Positions 35,804-44,990 of a DNA stretch of 60,465 nt are shown here, in pieces. Where the stretch lies: positions 1 through 60,465 of the forward strand of contig CAILEM010000137.1 in the NCBI GenBank assembly GCA_903833215.1, written 5' to 3'. Below the pieces are notes generated by a model. That model was given only the letters and a program-made list of their open reading frames with translations. It was not told where the DNA came from and did not search any database. The number at the start of each line of letters is the position of its first letter. Position 1 is the first letter of the stretch. The position numbers and the translations under genes were made by a program. Origin of the DNA: an uncultured Armatimonadota bacterium (GTDB lineage: Bacteria; Armatimonadota; Fimbriimonadia; Fimbriimonadales; Fimbriimonadaceae).

Positions 35804-36175
35804 TTACGCTATAGCCTTTTGTAGCGCCTCACCGTTTGTGACGAGTCGATGCTCAAGGCCAAATCGCTGGATATCCTCTGGGGTCAAGATGGCGATGCTT
35901 CCGCTCAGTAACTCGACCATCTGGAGCAGGCTGTCGACACTCAGCGGCGCTTGACCACGCTCAAGTTGACTGATACGGGCTTGCGAAACCTTCATTCTCT
36001 CCGCGAGTTGCTGCTGAGACATGTGCTGCGACTTGCGGATCGAACATAGAAGACTCATGAGCTCCTGGCGCTTCTCCAACTCCTTCGCAAGGTGAAGCTC
36101 TTCCTCCTCGAATGCAGCGCGGTACTTGGGGTTCTCCGCCATCTTCTTAGCGATTCTTCGTTCTGTGTACGTCAC
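35804..36175 (-). CDS. XRE-family antitoxin (HigA-like)
   Basis: 123 aa. The HTH at about residues 45-95 (SIRKSQHMSQQQLAERMKV, then SQARISQLERGQAPLSVDSL) follows a charged helical N-terminus. It overlaps the toxin stop by 4 bases, the usual toxin-first order of HigBA modules. It should neutralise the toxin and repress the operon. Followed by the frameshifted second antitoxin. Confidence 0.85.
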   Translation of the reverse strand: MTYTERRIAKKMAENPKYRAAFEEEELHLAKELEKRQELMSLLCSIRKSQHMSQQQLAERMKVSQARISQLERGQAPLSVDSLLQMVELLSGSIAILTPEDIQRFGLEHRLVTNGEALQKAIA

Positions 36176-36552
36176 TTCTTCCTCTCTCCCTGTTTCCGTT
36201 TCGTCAGGTCAGCCTTCATCCGTTTCTCTGCTAATTTCACAATGGACTGCGGCGTCTTCTGCGTCTGCTTACGAAACACCACCAGCATCACCATCTCCTC
36301 TGTTCCTTTGGGGAATTTTGGAATGTAGAAGAGTAGCCGCCCCTTGTAATCGCCTTTGATGTGCCGAAGCTCCAAGAATCCCTCATCAAACGACTCGACT
36401 AAGGCAGGGCTTGGGTTCTCCTTCGGGCTCACTTGCTCGTACCTCCTAATACAAAAGTCGAGTTTTGCCAAGTCGGAGATTGACGCCTTCTCAAGCGCGT
36501 CCAGTTCCTCCTCGATCGCATCCTCATCGAACGCAACGAACTCACGAGCCAA
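36172..36552 (-). CDS. RelE/HigB-type toxin (phage Gp49-like)
   Basis: 126 aa. The segment LFYIPKFPKGTEEMVMLVVF followed by RKQTQKTPQSIVKLAEKRM matches Gp49/HigB-type toxins, in which a helical N-terminus is followed by a beta-sheet and a final amphipathic helix. These toxins cleave mRNA at the ribosome. The neighbour and 4-base overlap with an XRE antitoxin support the call. A REP-like repeat lies just upstream. Confidence 0.82.
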   Translation of the reverse strand: MAREFVAFDEDAIEEELDALEKASISDLAKLDFCIRRYEQVSPKENPSPALVESFDEGFLELRHIKGDYKGRLLFYIPKFPKGTEEMVMLVVFRKQTQKTPQSIVKLAEKRMKADLTKRKQGERKK

Positions 36553-36624
36553 GCCTGAATTATAACCTATACCTTATAACATCAAAGCTTGCCCTCTTGG
36601 TTCCTAGAGCTTTCACCTGCCGTT

Positions 36625-36650
36625 CGTCGGTACGATCACCGCCGGCTACG
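36625..36650 (-). repeat. REP-like 26-base repeat, copy D
   Basis: CGTCGGTACGATCACCGCCG then GCTACG. Between the toxin gene and the VOC gene. Confidence 0.8.
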
Positions 36651-36711
36651 TGGTGGGTTGAGTTTTGTATTGGGCGGTTGCCTTTGGAAACGGGTTGTTC
36701 CGACTCGGTCT

Positions 36712-37098
36712 CTATAACGGCGCGAAGAGGTCGATGATGTTGCCGTCGGGGTCTTGGACTTGGGCGTAGCGTTGGCCCCAGAAGGCGTCCCAGGGTGGGG
36801 TTTGGGATTTGAAGCCAGCGCCTAAAATTCGCTGGTAGGTTGCGTCGACGTGAGCGGGATTGTCGCAGAGGAAGGCGATGCCGGTGCGATGACCTTTGGG
36901 TTCTTCCCAATCGGGGTTGATCTGCTTCATCAGTGCCAAGGTGTCCCAGGCGATGCGCAGGCCGTTCTCGAGGATTGCCTCAACATGGTCGTCATCGGGA
37001 CCGGGTTCGGGGATTTCAATCTCGAGCAGGCGGTAGAAGCGCAATGCTTCTCCCATATCCGCAACTGTGATTCCGATCATGTCTAGCTTGATTGCCAT
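36712..37098 (-). CDS. VOC (glyoxalase/bleomycin-resistance) superfamily protein
   Basis: 128 aa single VOC domain: KLDMIGITVADMGEALRFYR at the start, then EILENGLRIAWDT-like and WGQRYAQVQDPDGNIIDLF at the end. The last segment is the family's metal/substrate loop, with Asp before PDGN. Activity can be lyase, dioxygenase or binding; the substrate is unknown. It is 18 bases downstream of the AlkZ-like gene's start side and transcribed in the same direction. Confidence 0.85.
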   Translation of the reverse strand: MAIKLDMIGITVADMGEALRFYRLLEIEIPEPGPDDDHVEAILENGLRIAWDTLALMKQINPDWEEPKGHRTGIAFLCDNPAHVDATYQRILGAGFKSQTPPWDAFWGQRYAQVQDPDGNIIDLFAPL

Positions 37099-37116
37099 AT
37101 TTCTCTCTCCTCGCTC

Positions 37117-37932
37117 CTAGTCGTTTGTGCTGACTACCAGTCCTTCGTACCTAGTTGCCAAGCCTGCCGACACAAGATTCTCAATCGCATCGTTGAGCAA
37201 CTTCGCGTCGAGCCTTAGGTGCTTTCCGAAAACCTTGGGGTCCAGATAGATGGATTGGGTGATGTACCGCGCCAAGAACTTCTGTAGAGCCTCTTCTGCA
37301 TGCAGTGCCAACGATTCGTCCACCTGCTTGGCGTACTTAATCCTTACCAACGAATGCGACATATCGTCGCCTTCCCCGCCCACGTCGAAGGTCTTGGCCA
37401 AGAACATGTGGGAGTCGAGTTCCTCGACCGCCTTCAAATAGGCGGCACGCTCTGCCTTCCCCGTCGGGAACCCAGCACGTTGCCGTAACTCCTTGGTGGA
37501 CAAGGTTCCTGAGGTGCCTTCGAAAGCGCGAATGACTCTTATCGCACCGTTTGAAAGTTGACCATCGGCGTACAACTCGTCTGGATCGCGCCGATCCATG
37601 GCGAAACACAGAACAAGAGGCAAGATCTCGTAGGAGATCCATGTAGGCTTCTTCGCAACAAGAGCCCCGTAGAACGCAGCATCTGCACGGCCAAGATCCC
37701 AGCGCCAGGTATACACTTCTCCCGAGGGGCTATTCCATTCGGGCACACCTTTCACTCCTTCTTCGCTGACGTATGCCCAAAACAAGTTAGGAACCTCGGG
37801 CGAAGCTGAATAGTGGGTCACGATCCCTTGTCGATTGATGAACTGCGCTGCTGCCGTTGGGTCTGGCACCCGGTCGATTCCGTTTTGACACCAAGACTGA
37901 AGTCGCCGCATCTTAAGTTGTTCGAGATCCAT
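37117..37932 (-). CDS. AlkZ-related winged-helix protein
   Basis: 271 aa. It resembles proteins related to the AlkZ/YcaQ DNA glycosylase fold: QSWCQNGIDRVPDPTAAAQF, the LFWAYVSEEGVKG block, YTWRWDLGRADAAFYGALV, and STKELRQRAGFPTGKAERAA, which looks like a winged helix. The catalytic QxQ or QxD signature of true AlkZ enzymes was not identified, so a glycosylase role is not claimed. Cytosolic. Confidence 0.5.
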   Translation of the reverse strand: MDLEQLKMRRLQSWCQNGIDRVPDPTAAAQFINRQGIVTHYSASPEVPNLFWAYVSEEGVKGVPEWNSPSGEVYTWRWDLGRADAAFYGALVAKKPTWISYEILPLVLCFAMDRRDPDELYADGQLSNGAIRVIRAFEGTSGTLSTKELRQRAGFPTGKAERAAYLKAVEELDSHMFLAKTFDVGGEGDDMSHSLVRIKYAKQVDESLALHAEEALQKFLARYITQSIYLDPKVFGKHLRLDAKLLNDAIENLVSAGLATRYEGLVVSTND

Positions 37933-38000
37933 CGCACAACAGCTTAACGACCCGCCGGTGACAACTGCTTGTCACTGTTTAGAAAATCTTAGAAGATTTC

Positions 38001-38906
38001 TCAGACATACAGTTCAAGCAGAGCTGATGCTCGGCCTTTGATACGACTTCGTAGTTCCTCGGGCTCCATCACCAACGCATCTGCCCCCATTCCCCCAAAG
38101 TAGATTGCATACCAATCGAGTTCGGAAGGCGGACAACGAAACTCCAGGATTTGCTCGTCCAGCGTGACGTCAATACTTGATCCAAGGTGGGGTTCGCGTT
38201 GAACTTTTCTCGCCCCACGGCGTGTGAGCTTGACTCGCACGAGTGGATGGGCAGGGTCGTGATAGCTAGGCGGCTCTTCGATCACACTCGGCGCTTCAGC
38301 CGAACCAACGCCGCGGATTCGATCTATTCGAAACGTCCGCGAAGTGCTCTCAGCTAAGCCGACGAGATACCAAAGTCCACTTTCGGCATAGACCCGATCG
38401 GGCCGCACGGTAATCGTTTTGATCCCCTCGGCGGCGTCGTATTCCAAATTCAGCCAAGTGCCAGACCCGACAACTTCTACGATAGCATCCAGCATGGGCG
38501 CTCGCATCTGCCTCTCGGGCACCTCAAGCGTGACCGACTCACGCAATCCCTCAAGCCGTTCCAAATGTCGATGCGGAATCAGCGGTCGAAGCTTGGCCAC
38601 CAACGAACTTCTCTCGGCGGAAAACGGCGAATCCGACAGCCTAGAGAGACCATCCAACGCCATGATGAGCAGCAACGCTTCCTGCCAACTTAGTTCCAGC
38701 GGCTGAATGCCGTAGTGCGGCGACAGTGAATAGCCGCCACCAACGCCGTCGCGCGACAACACGGGGATGCCCATCTCGCACAGGGCTTGGACGTCGCGCA
38801 TCACCGTCCGGCGAGAGACTTCGAGAGCTCGGGCGATTTCATCGCAACTTCGGCCCCGCTCCTGGAGGAGCAGGACTTCCGCCATCATTCGCTCGATGCG
38901 CGTCAT
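38001..38906 (-). CDS. WYL-domain transcriptional regulator
   Basis: 301 aa from ATG 38906 (MTRIERMMAEVLLLQERG). The N-terminal HTH_11/DeoR-type winged helix (CDEIARALEVSRRTVMRDVQ, then GGYSLSPHYG) is followed by the WYL sensor region (GLWYLVGLAESTSRTFRIDR, then a C-terminal WCX part with DWYAIYFGGMGADALVMEPE). Such regulators sense nucleic acid or nucleotides and control stress or defence genes. It lies 7 bases after the nitrilase stop, probably co-transcribed. Confidence 0.88.
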   Translation of the reverse strand: MTRIERMMAEVLLLQERGRSCDEIARALEVSRRTVMRDVQALCEMGIPVLSRDGVGGGYSLSPHYGIQPLELSWQEALLLIMALDGLSRLSDSPFSAERSSLVAKLRPLIPHRHLERLEGLRESVTLEVPERQMRAPMLDAIVEVVGSGTWLNLEYDAAEGIKTITVRPDRVYAESGLWYLVGLAESTSRTFRIDRIRGVGSAEAPSVIEEPPSYHDPAHPLVRVKLTRRGARKVQREPHLGSSIDVTLDEQILEFRCPPSELDWYAIYFGGMGADALVMEPEELRSRIKGRASALLELYV

Positions 38907-38913
38907 TTTGAAA

Positions 38914-39777
38914 TCAGAAGTCGGACTTCGCGACGAGTCGACGCACGTCTTCCCACACACTTTGCAGGTCGGACAGCAGCGGTGATTGGGCTCGAGACAC
39001 GGCGACCAGATACGGATCGATGTCAGCCAACAGCAGATGCTCTTCAGAGACAGGGCCTTCAGCCAGCACTTTGCCAAACGGATCAACGATCATCGAGCCG
39101 CCGATGAACCCTTTGCCGCCCTCAAATCCGCAAAGCTGGGCGCTCGCGCAGAACAGTCCATGCTCCTCGCAGATTCCCCGGAAAAGTCGTCGATAACGAT
39201 CATGGTTTTCGACATCCTGACCAGAAAAACCTCGTCCCGGCGACGCTGCAGGGACAAGGATGAGTTGTGCACCATTGACGGCACACAGCGTCGGTAAGAG
39301 GCCGTGCCACACGTCTTCGCAGATAAGCACCGCGATCTTGCCAAATCTTGTTTCAAACACCCCGAGTTCCCGCCCTCGGTTGACGAACCGCTCTTCATCA
39401 AAAACCCCGTAAGTGGGCAGGAAGAACTTTCGATAGACTCCGACCAATCGCGGCCCGTTCTGAGAGAGTTCGATATACGCAGCGCTGTTGTACAGAGTGC
39501 CTTCGTTGTTTTCGTAAAAGCCAAGAACTACGTCGACGGTTCCAGTAAGTCCCTTGCCCATCCGCTTCCATAGCGCCGCCATCAACTGGGTTGCGGTGAG
39601 CGAAGACTCAAGGACGCCACCTTCGAGGAAGTACCCGCTGGTAGAAGCTTCAGGCAGAAGAACCAAGTCAGCCCCTTCGGCGTGAGCTTGTAACACGATC
39701 TCGGAAATTCGATCCAGATTCCGATCGACTTCGGCCTTGAAGGGAGCAAATTGTGCGCAAGCGACCTTAAAGGCCAT
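38914..39777 (-). CDS. Nitrilase-superfamily carbon-nitrogen hydrolase
   Basis: 287 aa. The Glu-Lys-Cys triad is readable: Glu in LVLLPEASTSGYF, Lys in YRKFFLPTYGVFDE, and Cys in AVLICEDVWHGLLP. It also has ENHDRYRRLFRG and GGSMIVDPFGKVL. It hydrolyses a C-N bond in an amide or nitrile; the closest pattern is NAD synthetase-associated or amidase branches. It is followed by a WYL regulator and preceded by the AddA-like helicase gene ending 10 bases away. Confidence 0.85.
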   Translation of the reverse strand: MAFKVACAQFAPFKAEVDRNLDRISEIVLQAHAEGADLVLLPEASTSGYFLEGGVLESSLTATQLMAALWKRMGKGLTGTVDVVLGFYENNEGTLYNSAAYIELSQNGPRLVGVYRKFFLPTYGVFDEERFVNRGRELGVFETRFGKIAVLICEDVWHGLLPTLCAVNGAQLILVPAASPGRGFSGQDVENHDRYRRLFRGICEEHGLFCASAQLCGFEGGKGFIGGSMIVDPFGKVLAEGPVSEEHLLLADIDPYLVAVSRAQSPLLSDLQSVWEDVRRLVAKSDF

Positions 39778-39787
39778 GCCGTGAAGT

Positions 39788-42094
39788 TTACTCGCGAATC
39801 TTAACTCCCGGCATCTGAGCCGGGTCGATTACTCCCGCAATCAACTTCGATACGGTTGGGACGCTTGTGACGGGAGACAAGCAAATGCAAAGTCGGGACT
39901 TGGCCCGGGTAAGCGCCACGTACAAAACGCGCTTCTCCTCTTCGTCGTCCAACCGCTTCCGCTTTTCGGTGAGCATCTTGTGCATCAATGCTTGGCCCTT
40001 TGAGAACTTCGTCGCGACAAGCCCGAGCGAGGGTTCGACGACGACGTCGCGTGCTCGCCCCGACAGTCTTTTATCGGTCTGTGGGATCACTACCACCGGC
40101 CACTCAAGCCCCTTTGCCTTGTGGATCGTCATGATCTTCACCAGGTCGGCGGCATCATCGTCGGCAGGAGCGTCTCCCTCTTTGTGGCGAAGATCCTGAA
40201 TCTCCCGAATCCGCTCTGCAAACTCCAATGGCCCAAGTTCAGGCTCTTGAGCGGCGAGCGTCAGAAGCTTCCGGGCATTGGCAAGCAAGTGATCGGCTCG
40301 GTTACGCCTGGCCAAAGCTGGCAAATAGTCCGACTTCGCAAATATTTCCGAAAGCACTTCCCATGCCGACAGTCGGTCCGCGTGTTGCCGCAAGGGACTG
40401 TACCAAGCCAGGAATGCGCTCAATCTTGGAATATCCTCCACGAGCGGCGGCTCGAAGGTCGCCAATTGCTCAATGACAGGAGAGTTCAGGCCGAGCAACG
40501 TAATGCTATCCAGCGTGAGACCAACCATCGGACTCCGCAGCATCGCCAACATGGAAAAGTCATCGTAGGGATCAGCGAGAGCTCGGAGGGTATTCGCCAA
40601 GTCCCGAACCTCAAGTCTCGTATAAAACTTCTCCGAGCCACCTGCGATTCGATTCGGAATTCCAGCATCGGTTAGCGATTGTTGAATCGCCAAAGCACCC
40701 ATGCTGTCTCGAACGAGGACGGCGATGTCGCTTCGACTTACGTTCTCTCGCTCGATGAGTTGCTGGATGAATCGGGCCGTCGTCCGCGTATCCTTCGGCC
40801 CCTGTCGCCAAATCTCAACCCCCTCAAACGATGTCTGCTCGTCGGCGTCAAAGTCCATTGGCCCTGTATTCAGGTTCATGGGCTTGTAGTCCGGCCCCCA
40901 CAGGCGGCTGAAAACAAGGTCGACGAAATTCAAGATGCCAGGCACCGACCTCCAGTTCTTGGCGAGTCGTTTGGTGGACGTCGCCTCTGAACGTTGTTTG
41001 AACAAACGCACATCCGCCTGTCGAAATCCGTAGATCGACTGTTGGGCATCACCGACCATCATGATCCGTTCCGAACCGAGGAGGTTCAGCAACTGATATT
41101 GAATCGGATTGACGTCCTGCGACTCGTCTACCATGACGACCAGATATTGGTTTCGAAGCCGTTGTCGGGTGACCTCGGACCGCTTTAGGAGCCGCTCGGC
41201 GCGAATCTCTAGTGCGGCAAAGTCAAGCGATTGCCGCCGTAGCATCTCCCGGTCCATGCGCCACCAGGCAGCGCATGCAAGTTGGACAAGGCCGCAAGTA
41301 TGGCGTACCGCCTCGTCCTCTGCGACAAGATCGATCTTTCCTTTCGCCCAGGCCGGAACGGGCACCCCAGCCGCCTTACATGACAATTGGGTACGTGTGT
41401 TGAGGTCGGCGGACCCATCGGCATCAAATAGCGCCAGTGCCTTCTCTGGCACTTCAGCTCGAACTCGATCCTCCCAGAATGCGCGTAGGCTTGTTGCGTT
41501 GGCATACCACCGAGTGACCGACTCGCGGTCGAATGGGCTGCTTCTCAATTCCTGAAGAACGCGTTCGACCGCTGTTTCTAGAATGCCGTACGGAGATTTG
41601 TTGTCACCAAACCCATGGCGCTTTCCTGCGAGATAGCGCATGAGTCCCTCGGCTTCGGGCTCGTCTTCTAGGGATGATGCCAGGGCCTCTCGCACGCATT
41701 CAACAGTGAGTCGCGTGGACTGCGCCTCGCTCATGATTTCAAACTGCGGATCGAGCCCCGCCTCCAGCGAATTCTCACGAAGGAGCCTTTCACAGAAAGA
41801 GTGAATCGTTTGGATTGGTCCGGTTTCTGCAACTTGAGCGTGGTCATACAGCCCTTTGGCCCGAAGCCGACCGACGATACGCTCTTTCATCTCGGCCGCA
41901 GCCTTTTTCGTGAACGTGATGGTCAGGATCTGGTCTGGGCCAAGTCGCTCCTCTTCGACGTGGCGCAGGTACCGTTCGACAAGCACGAACGTCTTGCCTG
42001 CTCCCGCAGCGGCGATCACCGTGAACACCTTTTCTGGCGAGGTGATCACCGTATTCTGCTCGTCGGTGGGTTTTCGCACTTCGAGATTAGCCAT
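39788..42094 (-). CDS. AddA-like UvrD helicase without nuclease domain
   Basis: 768 aa from ATG 42094, which overlaps the AddB-like stop by 8 bases. Superfamily 1 motifs are present: Walker A AAAGAGKT (Lys34), ITFTKKAAAEMKERI, Walker B MVDESQDVNPIQY, GDAQQSIYGFRQAD, KIMTIHKAKGLEWPVV, and motif VI YVALTRAKSRL. The protein ends about 35 residues after motif VI. AddA normally runs to about 1200 aa with a C-terminal PD-(D/E)XK nuclease, which is absent here. It should translocate on single-stranded DNA in double-strand-break repair. Confidence 0.85.
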   Translation of the reverse strand: MANLEVRKPTDEQNTVITSPEKVFTVIAAAGAGKTFVLVERYLRHVEEERLGPDQILTITFTKKAAAEMKERIVGRLRAKGLYDHAQVAETGPIQTIHSFCERLLRENSLEAGLDPQFEIMSEAQSTRLTVECVREALASSLEDEPEAEGLMRYLAGKRHGFGDNKSPYGILETAVERVLQELRSSPFDRESVTRWYANATSLRAFWEDRVRAEVPEKALALFDADGSADLNTRTQLSCKAAGVPVPAWAKGKIDLVAEDEAVRHTCGLVQLACAAWWRMDREMLRRQSLDFAALEIRAERLLKRSEVTRQRLRNQYLVVMVDESQDVNPIQYQLLNLLGSERIMMVGDAQQSIYGFRQADVRLFKQRSEATSTKRLAKNWRSVPGILNFVDLVFSRLWGPDYKPMNLNTGPMDFDADEQTSFEGVEIWRQGPKDTRTTARFIQQLIERENVSRSDIAVLVRDSMGALAIQQSLTDAGIPNRIAGGSEKFYTRLEVRDLANTLRALADPYDDFSMLAMLRSPMVGLTLDSITLLGLNSPVIEQLATFEPPLVEDIPRLSAFLAWYSPLRQHADRLSAWEVLSEIFAKSDYLPALARRNRADHLLANARKLLTLAAQEPELGPLEFAERIREIQDLRHKEGDAPADDDAADLVKIMTIHKAKGLEWPVVVIPQTDKRLSGRARDVVVEPSLGLVATKFSKGQALMHKMLTEKRKRLDDEEEKRVLYVALTRAKSRLCICLSPVTSVPTVSKLIAGVIDPAQMPGVKIRE

Positions 42095-44972
42095 CTTCGG
42101 GCTCCATTTCCGTGTCGAACGGTGAGTCTTCCTCGCCAAATCCCCGAGACCGGCGACACAGCTCACCGAAGTCGCACCAATCGCAGTGGTCGCCTTTGAT
42201 CGCATCTACCCGGGCATCCACGATGTTTCGCATGGCATCGGAAAGAGCCAGCTTCACTTTTTCAAAAAACACTTTTTTCGAGACGCCCGCGTCATCTTCG
42301 GTAGCCAAATCCACGACCTGTAAACCATCGCTGGCGCTGGAGGGCAAAGGTTCAGATGCTTTGCGCCCCATGATTACCAAAGAACGCTTGCCCGCCATCC
42401 CCTCGACTTCCAACGCCCCCTCCCTGCCTGGCTCATGAATTGCCAAAAGGTGAAGGCCGAGATACAACTGGTCGGCTTCGGAAAGCCCTTTAGCGGAATC
42501 GATGGGCGAGCCATAAAGGTGAACGACATTGTAGGAATTCAGTCGCGAGATTCCAGGGACTACGCCTTCCAACTTCACGTCTCCCGGCATATTCGACCGA
42601 ACGCCATGGGTGCCAAACGCGACGTTCGACTTAACCGACCCAGAGGTTTTGGGCCATTGCTCTCGTGAACGTGATTCGCGCTGCAGCCAATCCCTTATCA
42701 GTCGTTGACCACCGGCACGTAATAGGCGCATTTCCCATTCGGGCACCTCGGCATATAGTAAATCGAGTTGGGAATCGAGTGCGATGATCATCGCCCGCTC
42801 TGCATCCGCCATGTCATCTTTGGTAAGAAGCTGAGAAACTTGGGGAAGCCGCCTAAGTGTGCTCCATCTTGCCGGTTGGCGCTTGACTCGGACCTTCAGC
42901 ACATGCCTTGCCAAATACTGAAATGGGCATTGTAGGGCATCCCGCAAGACATTGGGTTGAAACGCAGCATCGATCGAGGGTCGAATCGCACTTCGTGCTG
43001 GTTCTGATTCGAGTCCAATTGCCAATGGAGATTCCCTTGGTCCTTCGTAGGCACGCCGTAAGTTGATATCCGCTTCAGCCAGGCACTTCTCAATGGCTGG
43101 AGCGAGTTCGGGTCTTGGGTAGTTATGCGATTCGATCTTGCCATGGGCTCGTTCGACTTCGCTCAAATAGAAGGCAGGGATATTGTCTTTTTGGTCGTCA
43201 GCCAGCGGGTAGCTAAAAACAATGGATCGATTGGCAGCAGCACAAACGCGATAGAACTCATCCCTCTCAGCCTGCGCCTTGGATCGTGAGTCAGGCAGAG
43301 GCGGTTGGTCAGGGCGAAGTGCACTGATCTCGGCTCGTTCGACATCTGTAAGAATAGGGTCCTCAGATCGTCGTCTTGGGAATACGCCTTCGAGCATCCC
43401 GAGAACAAACAAATGGTCCACGTCACCAATCACATTTGGGTCCGAAGTGACACGCACGCCATTCTCGGCAAACGGGATGCTAACGTCACCGTCGGTCCAG
43501 AGCTTTTCGCAAAGGGCAACAAACTCCTTCAGGGACATCGAACTCGACTGGGTGACGTCATCTACCGAGATGTGGTTGACGAGAAGACGCTCCATTTGGT
43601 TGAGTGCACGTCGATCACGCTCATCCATGAGCCCGCCCTTGTTTTCAAGTGTTACCCAAGGTAGCTTCTGCTCGCGGTTCAATTCCTTTAGGATCCCGAA
43701 CCATTCGGGCAACCTAAGCGATCCACTGACAGCTTTGCGGCGCCAATCGAGAAGCGCTTTTAGCCATTCGTGAGCCTCAGAATTCTCTTGAACCCAGTCT
43801 TCGAGAGCCTGCCACTGACCATCGCGTTTGAGGTAGCAGTCGCGCAGTCGCATATCCAATCCATGCTGATCGGAACCTGAAAGATGCAGGTAACTGCTCC
43901 TCAAAACGGGAGCAAGCGTTCGGACGTCTTTCGAAGCGCAGAACTTCAAGGCAGATAATGTTAGGCGTCCGAATGAATTAGTTAGGAGGGGCGCCCTTCT
44001 TGCCATGCGGATCGGAACGTTGAAACGCTTCGCCGCCGATTCAATCAACGGGGCATACGATTCTAGGTCGCGCACATAAATTCCCACCCGGCTGAACTCT
44101 CCCGCCGCCACGCAACCACGCAAAGCCCACTCCGCTTCGGCAAGAGGATCGGCAGTGCTCACTTTGGATACTGAAATCTTCGGCCCATCGTGTTCGGCCC
44201 CCGAGAACAGGTTCCGAGCGAGCTTGTTTCCATCCCCCATATCGATAGGGCGAGCTTTCAGTAGTGCAATCGATCGAGCAGCTCCGGCAAAGATAGGGGC
44301 GTCGGTGGCATGTCGATCGAACACGACCGTCACGTCGACACCATAATCGGCGATCCACTTCAGCCACCGAATTCTTAGCGGATCCTCTTCACTCCCAACG
44401 AATACAAGCAATCTTTCGAGACTGTCTTCCAACTCAAGCGTGGATTCGAAACAAGAGAGCATTTGGTCTGTGTGAAGCTGCCTACCAAGGTTCTTCAGGA
44501 TATCGAGAAGACTTCGGTCCAACTCGGCGAGTTCCTTGAGCTTGGTTGAGAGCCGCGTACCCGTCTTCTCGGCTAGGTCGTCCATCGCATCCGCATCAAT
44601 GCCCCAGTGACGAAGCTCGTCCAGAGTGCTCCCGATGGCGGCATGGAATCCAGGAAAACCAGAGGAGGCAGAAAACGGGGACTCGTCAGTGAACTCTCCG
44701 CAGGCATGAGAGATTGCTGCGGTTCTTTGTCCCCCCTGTGCCAACGGCATCGCCTCCTCTCCGCAAAGGACAAGGATGTTGCGCACGACTTCACCGAACG
44801 ACATCACGTCAAGGGTCGAGTCGTCGCCAAGCATCTGTTTGCATACTGGCAAAAGCGAATCGGCAAACGCAGTGACGGTGCCGCCTTTTCTTTTTTCGAA
44901 GTCACGAAGGATCGGTCCAAGGCTCGTGGAACCTGGGATCGCTCGTAGAACCTTAATGCGACCTTTCGCCAT
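42087..44972 (-). CDS. AddB-like protein with Fe-S cysteines, catalytic motifs lost
   Basis: 961 aa from ATG 44972. The N-terminus (VLRAIPGSTSLGPIL) occupies the place of AddB's Walker A but lacks GxGK[ST]. Later helicase-like segments (LFVLGMLEGVFPRR, EFYRVCAAANRSIVFSYP) match AddB. Four Fe-S cysteines are retained: one in ALQCPFQYLARH and Cx2Cx5C in HCDWCDFGELCRR. The nuclease core expected as G.iDR.D...viDYKTG reads GVVPGISRL...NVVHLYGSP, so the acidic and Lys residues are gone. It is probably a structural or DNA-binding partner of the helicase. Confidence 0.78.
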   Translation of the reverse strand: MAKGRIKVLRAIPGSTSLGPILRDFEKRKGGTVTAFADSLLPVCKQMLGDDSTLDVMSFGEVVRNILVLCGEEAMPLAQGGQRTAAISHACGEFTDESPFSASSGFPGFHAAIGSTLDELRHWGIDADAMDDLAEKTGTRLSTKLKELAELDRSLLDILKNLGRQLHTDQMLSCFESTLELEDSLERLLVFVGSEEDPLRIRWLKWIADYGVDVTVVFDRHATDAPIFAGAARSIALLKARPIDMGDGNKLARNLFSGAEHDGPKISVSKVSTADPLAEAEWALRGCVAAGEFSRVGIYVRDLESYAPLIESAAKRFNVPIRMARRAPLLTNSFGRLTLSALKFCASKDVRTLAPVLRSSYLHLSGSDQHGLDMRLRDCYLKRDGQWQALEDWVQENSEAHEWLKALLDWRRKAVSGSLRLPEWFGILKELNREQKLPWVTLENKGGLMDERDRRALNQMERLLVNHISVDDVTQSSSMSLKEFVALCEKLWTDGDVSIPFAENGVRVTSDPNVIGDVDHLFVLGMLEGVFPRRRSEDPILTDVERAEISALRPDQPPLPDSRSKAQAERDEFYRVCAAANRSIVFSYPLADDQKDNIPAFYLSEVERAHGKIESHNYPRPELAPAIEKCLAEADINLRRAYEGPRESPLAIGLESEPARSAIRPSIDAAFQPNVLRDALQCPFQYLARHVLKVRVKRQPARWSTLRRLPQVSQLLTKDDMADAERAMIIALDSQLDLLYAEVPEWEMRLLRAGGQRLIRDWLQRESRSREQWPKTSGSVKSNVAFGTHGVRSNMPGDVKLEGVVPGISRLNSYNVVHLYGSPIDSAKGLSEADQLYLGLHLLAIHEPGREGALEVEGMAGKRSLVIMGRKASEPLPSSASDGLQVVDLATEDDAGVSKKVFFEKVKLALSDAMRNIVDARVDAIKGDHCDWCDFGELCRRSRGFGEEDSPFDTEMEPEDG

Positions 44973-44990
44973 CCGCTTTTGGAGTGTATC

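Noticed and set aside
39788-39900. Frameshift near the AddA-like C-terminus as explanation for the missing nuclease
   Set aside because: The nitrilase gene begins only 10 bases past the stop on the same strand, leaving no room for a hidden nuclease domain.
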